Under the pieces are notes generated by a model that was not told the origin of the DNA, ran no database searches, and worked only from the letters and a program-made list of their open reading frames with translations. This document shows, one piece after another, positions 62,210 to 64,000 of a stretch of DNA of 64,000 bases. The DNA comes from Sipunculus nudus (taxonomy: Eukaryota > Annelida > Sipuncula > Golfingiida > Sipunculidae), in the NCBI GenBank assembly GCA_026874595.1, contig CM049311.1:17879676-17943675 (forward strand), in the 5' to 3' direction. Position 1 is the stretch's first letter; every line of letters begins with the position of its first letter. The position numbers and the translations under genes are program-made.

Positions 62210-63013
62210 GAGAGAGAGAGAGAGAGAGAGAGAGGCAGAGAGGGAGAGAAAGTTGTAAGAAACATTGGTATTAAATGTATTGTTTTCTTTTATCCAGATA
62301 ACTTACCGTTACAAATCAACTCATATATTCCCTCTTCAAAGAATCACATTGGGCAGCGCAGACCTTAGCTTTACCAGGAAGGTATTTTCCACACATGTAA
62401 TGCTGTATGGTTATATTTCATAAAATGCTACAAACAACCAAGAAAGTTGACACTAAACTGAGTCTTTCGTATCAGTGACGTCCGGGAGGAAAGGATATGT
62501 CGTGCTTTATACTGTTGACTTCAGGTATGAATTATTAACAGTTATAAATTCACTTCTCCACGGTACATCTCTATGGATAATCCTTACATACGCACCCTCT
62601 TTTACTAATACCAACATTTTACCTGTTCTTGCGTTAGGACATGACCACGGGATCTCGGGCGACTTTGTGTGAGGCGAGTTTGCCATGGGCCGAGTTGACA
62701 TGATCCTTGTTCACTGGCATGTGTATTTTCTGAGAGATGGCGCTGAGATAGACCCTTATTGGAAAATCTGGAAAAAAAATCCTTTCAAGACACACTTGGC
62801 ATCCTTCTCAACAAAACCAAAATTACAATATCCGAGGCAAAGCCAGAGGGGAGTTGCATGGCAAGTTTTGAGTGCCAAGATCTTCAATTATAAAATAAAT
62901 AATGTCTTGAAAGGTAGTCCCTGCAGCATACCTGCTGTACGGAGAGCGGGATTTTGGATTGATGCGCTGAAGCCAGATATGCCCTCGGGATTTGACGTGC
63001 CCCTATAGACTGG
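60501..63013. other. Gene-free stretch
   Basis: No supported coding exon. A poly-G run sits at 60663-60678. 62045-62150 contains repeated CCTGTCTxATAAGACCACCT motifs that look like an interspersed repeat end. 62162-62234 is a (TA)n(GA)n microsatellite. This lies downstream of the partial gene at 63014; I see no clear AATAAA for it. Confidence 0.4.
62162..62234. repeat. Compound (TA)n(GA)n microsatellite
   Basis: About 24 TA units followed by about 12 GA units. Confidence 0.95.
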
Positions 63014-64000
63014 TCACGATAAAGTTTTTGCTGGCGTTCTTGCTTGCTCAGCAGGAGTCATGGTAAAACAATCTTCTAAAGCTGTAAACGATCCACTGTC
63101 ATTCAACCGCGCGGAAAGCTTATTCACTGGATGGTTCAGCTCGTACATCATGTTAAGCAACAATGTGTCCGACACCGGAAGTTTAGGCGTTGAACCGTAT
63201 GTATTCATGCGCGCTGGTTTTACATGTAGTCCAGTCTTACTCGTCTTTGTTGTGCTTTTGTTAAAGTTCAGATAGCTCGCAATAGAATCGAAAACGTACC
63301 GGGATGACTCTGTGACGTCATTGCTTGTGCTGTCATACATTGGTCGAAAAGAAACTGCCCCCTCTGAGTATGAACTGCTCATTATACCCTTCGGTCCTTT
63401 GGTTTCTTCTTCAGGCACTGTTAAACCGTTCTTTTGTGTGTTAATCACAAGACACAGTTTGAGATCTCGCTTGTTCTCATCGATGGGCGACATAATCTCG
63501 CGAGATCGTGCTAACCATCGTTTTCGTTGTCTGAATTCAGTCAAATCAAATTTGTTTTCTGCGGCATTACGAACGGACTCTGTGCCAGGGTGATCTATAT
63601 AGGAGTCCAGAGACTCAGCTTTCACTTTGGACGTTTCGTAGTAGCTGGTAGGCTGCATGGAGCCAATATTTAGTGAGGGTAGTTTTAAACTGGTGGATCT
63701 TCCGCCATAATCACTGAGTGCACTTCGGCAGGTCTCGGGGTCTCGCCGATTTTGTGACATGGCGGTTTTCGTTCGTCTGTCAGACTGGCCACATGACTGC
63801 CCTCTGAAACTGATTTTCTGGACTTGACTGCTATTACAACCTGAACCTCCAGATACTTTAGTCCCTTTTAGCACGAAGGCATTGCGTTTCACTTGGTCAC
63901 ATTGAGAAAGTGACGTCATTGGCGGCATCTCATAGACCAACCGGCGGTTCGCTAAGTATTCCAGGCGGCGCCCAACAGGCGTAGCGGCCGACTCCTTTTT
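63014..64000 (-). CDS. 3'-terminal coding exon of an unrecognised protein (partial)
   Basis: The minus strand is open for 328 codons from the window edge (64000, reading KKESAATPVGRRLEYLANRR) to a stop at 63014. Such a length is very unlikely by chance in this AT-rich DNA. An ATG at 63928 is internal to the open frame, so the true start or upstream exon lies beyond the window. The product is hydrophilic, rich in Ser, Thr, Lys and Arg, has no membrane segment, and looks largely disordered. Recognisable stretches include KFDLTEFRQRKRWLARSREI, ESSRYVFDSIASYLNFN and a helix-like LLLNMMYELNHPVNKLSARL near the C-terminus. It could be the cytoplasmic tail of a receptor or channel, or a regulatory protein; I cannot assign a family. 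Confidence 0.7.
   Translation of the reverse strand, partial: KKESAATPVGRRLEYLANRRLVYEMPPMTSLSQCDQVKRNAFVLKGTKVSGGSGCNSSQVQKISFRGQSCGQSDRRTKTAMSQNRRDPETCRSALSDYGGRSTSLKLPSLNIGSMQPTSYYETSKVKAESLDSYIDHPGTESVRNAAENKFDLTEFRQRKRWLARSREIMSPIDENKRDLKLCLVINTQKNGLTVPEEETKGPKGIMSSSYSEGAVSFRPMYDSTSNDVTESSRYVFDSIASYLNFNKSTTKTSKTGLHVKPARMNTYGSTPKLPVSDTLLLNMMYELNHPVNKLSARLNDSGSFTALEDCFTMTPAEQARTPAKTLS

Noticed and set aside
1-64000. CRISPR array, bacterial operon or rRNA
   Set aside because: No regularly spaced identical repeats with unique spacers, no Shine-Dalgarno-linked gene clusters and no rRNA-like blocks were seen; the window is eukaryotic nuclear DNA.

Overview
This window is animal nuclear DNA: AT-rich, with spliced genes, (TA)n/(AG)n microsatellites, long poly-G/C runs and many short dispersed repeats. 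Intron-rich SLC22 and AP-4 genes, a secreted FG-GAP protein and repeat ends such as 'GGGGCGGATCCA' and 'GGCGTCAATTTT' suggest a marine lophotrochozoan, most likely a mollusc. That is an inference; nothing in the sequence proves the species. No bacterial operon, CRISPR array, rRNA or complete canonical tRNA gene was seen.

Three gene models are well supported by splice signals and phase. (1) A minus-strand SLC22/organic cation transporter-like gene, 9489-19821: ten coding exons whose phases all agree, giving 558 aa. (2) A plus-strand AP-4 complex beta-subunit gene, 23014-28291: a short first exon, a 3.65 kb intron, then almost the whole adaptin trunk in one 1.5 kb exon. The C-terminal ear domain of vertebrate AP4B1 is not visible. 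(3) A minus-strand secreted protein of 734 aa, 32568-39769: one exon carries the signal peptide, and a 5 kb intron separates it from a single 2.1 kb exon with five FG-GAP/VCBS calcium loops and a downstream HEVAH (HExxH) motif. This is the most unusual gene here. A noncoding first exon and TATA box probably lie near 43.5 kb. A fourth, unrecognised coding exon runs off the right edge (63014-64000, minus).

Left end (1-9 kb): dispersed repeats, and a doubtful minus-strand gene starting at 7937, with exon-like blocks below it that carry in-frame stops and look eroded. 20-23 kb is the intergenic space between the divergently transcribed SLC22 and AP-4 beta genes. 30.3-32.1 kb holds a 5'-truncated LINE with poly(A) tail and a 12-13 bp target-site duplication. 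43.6-63 kb has no gene I can support apart from a broken Ty3/gypsy-type Gag fragment near 58 kb. It holds foldback and TIR elements, ~175 bp tandem repeats and a second repeat family found in both orientations.

The genes show no sign of acting in one pathway: one is a membrane transporter, one a trafficking-coat subunit, one a secreted putative metallopeptidase. The more notable structures are the FG-GAP/HEVAH protein and the set of nonautonomous elements with long or minisatellite-like inverted termini.
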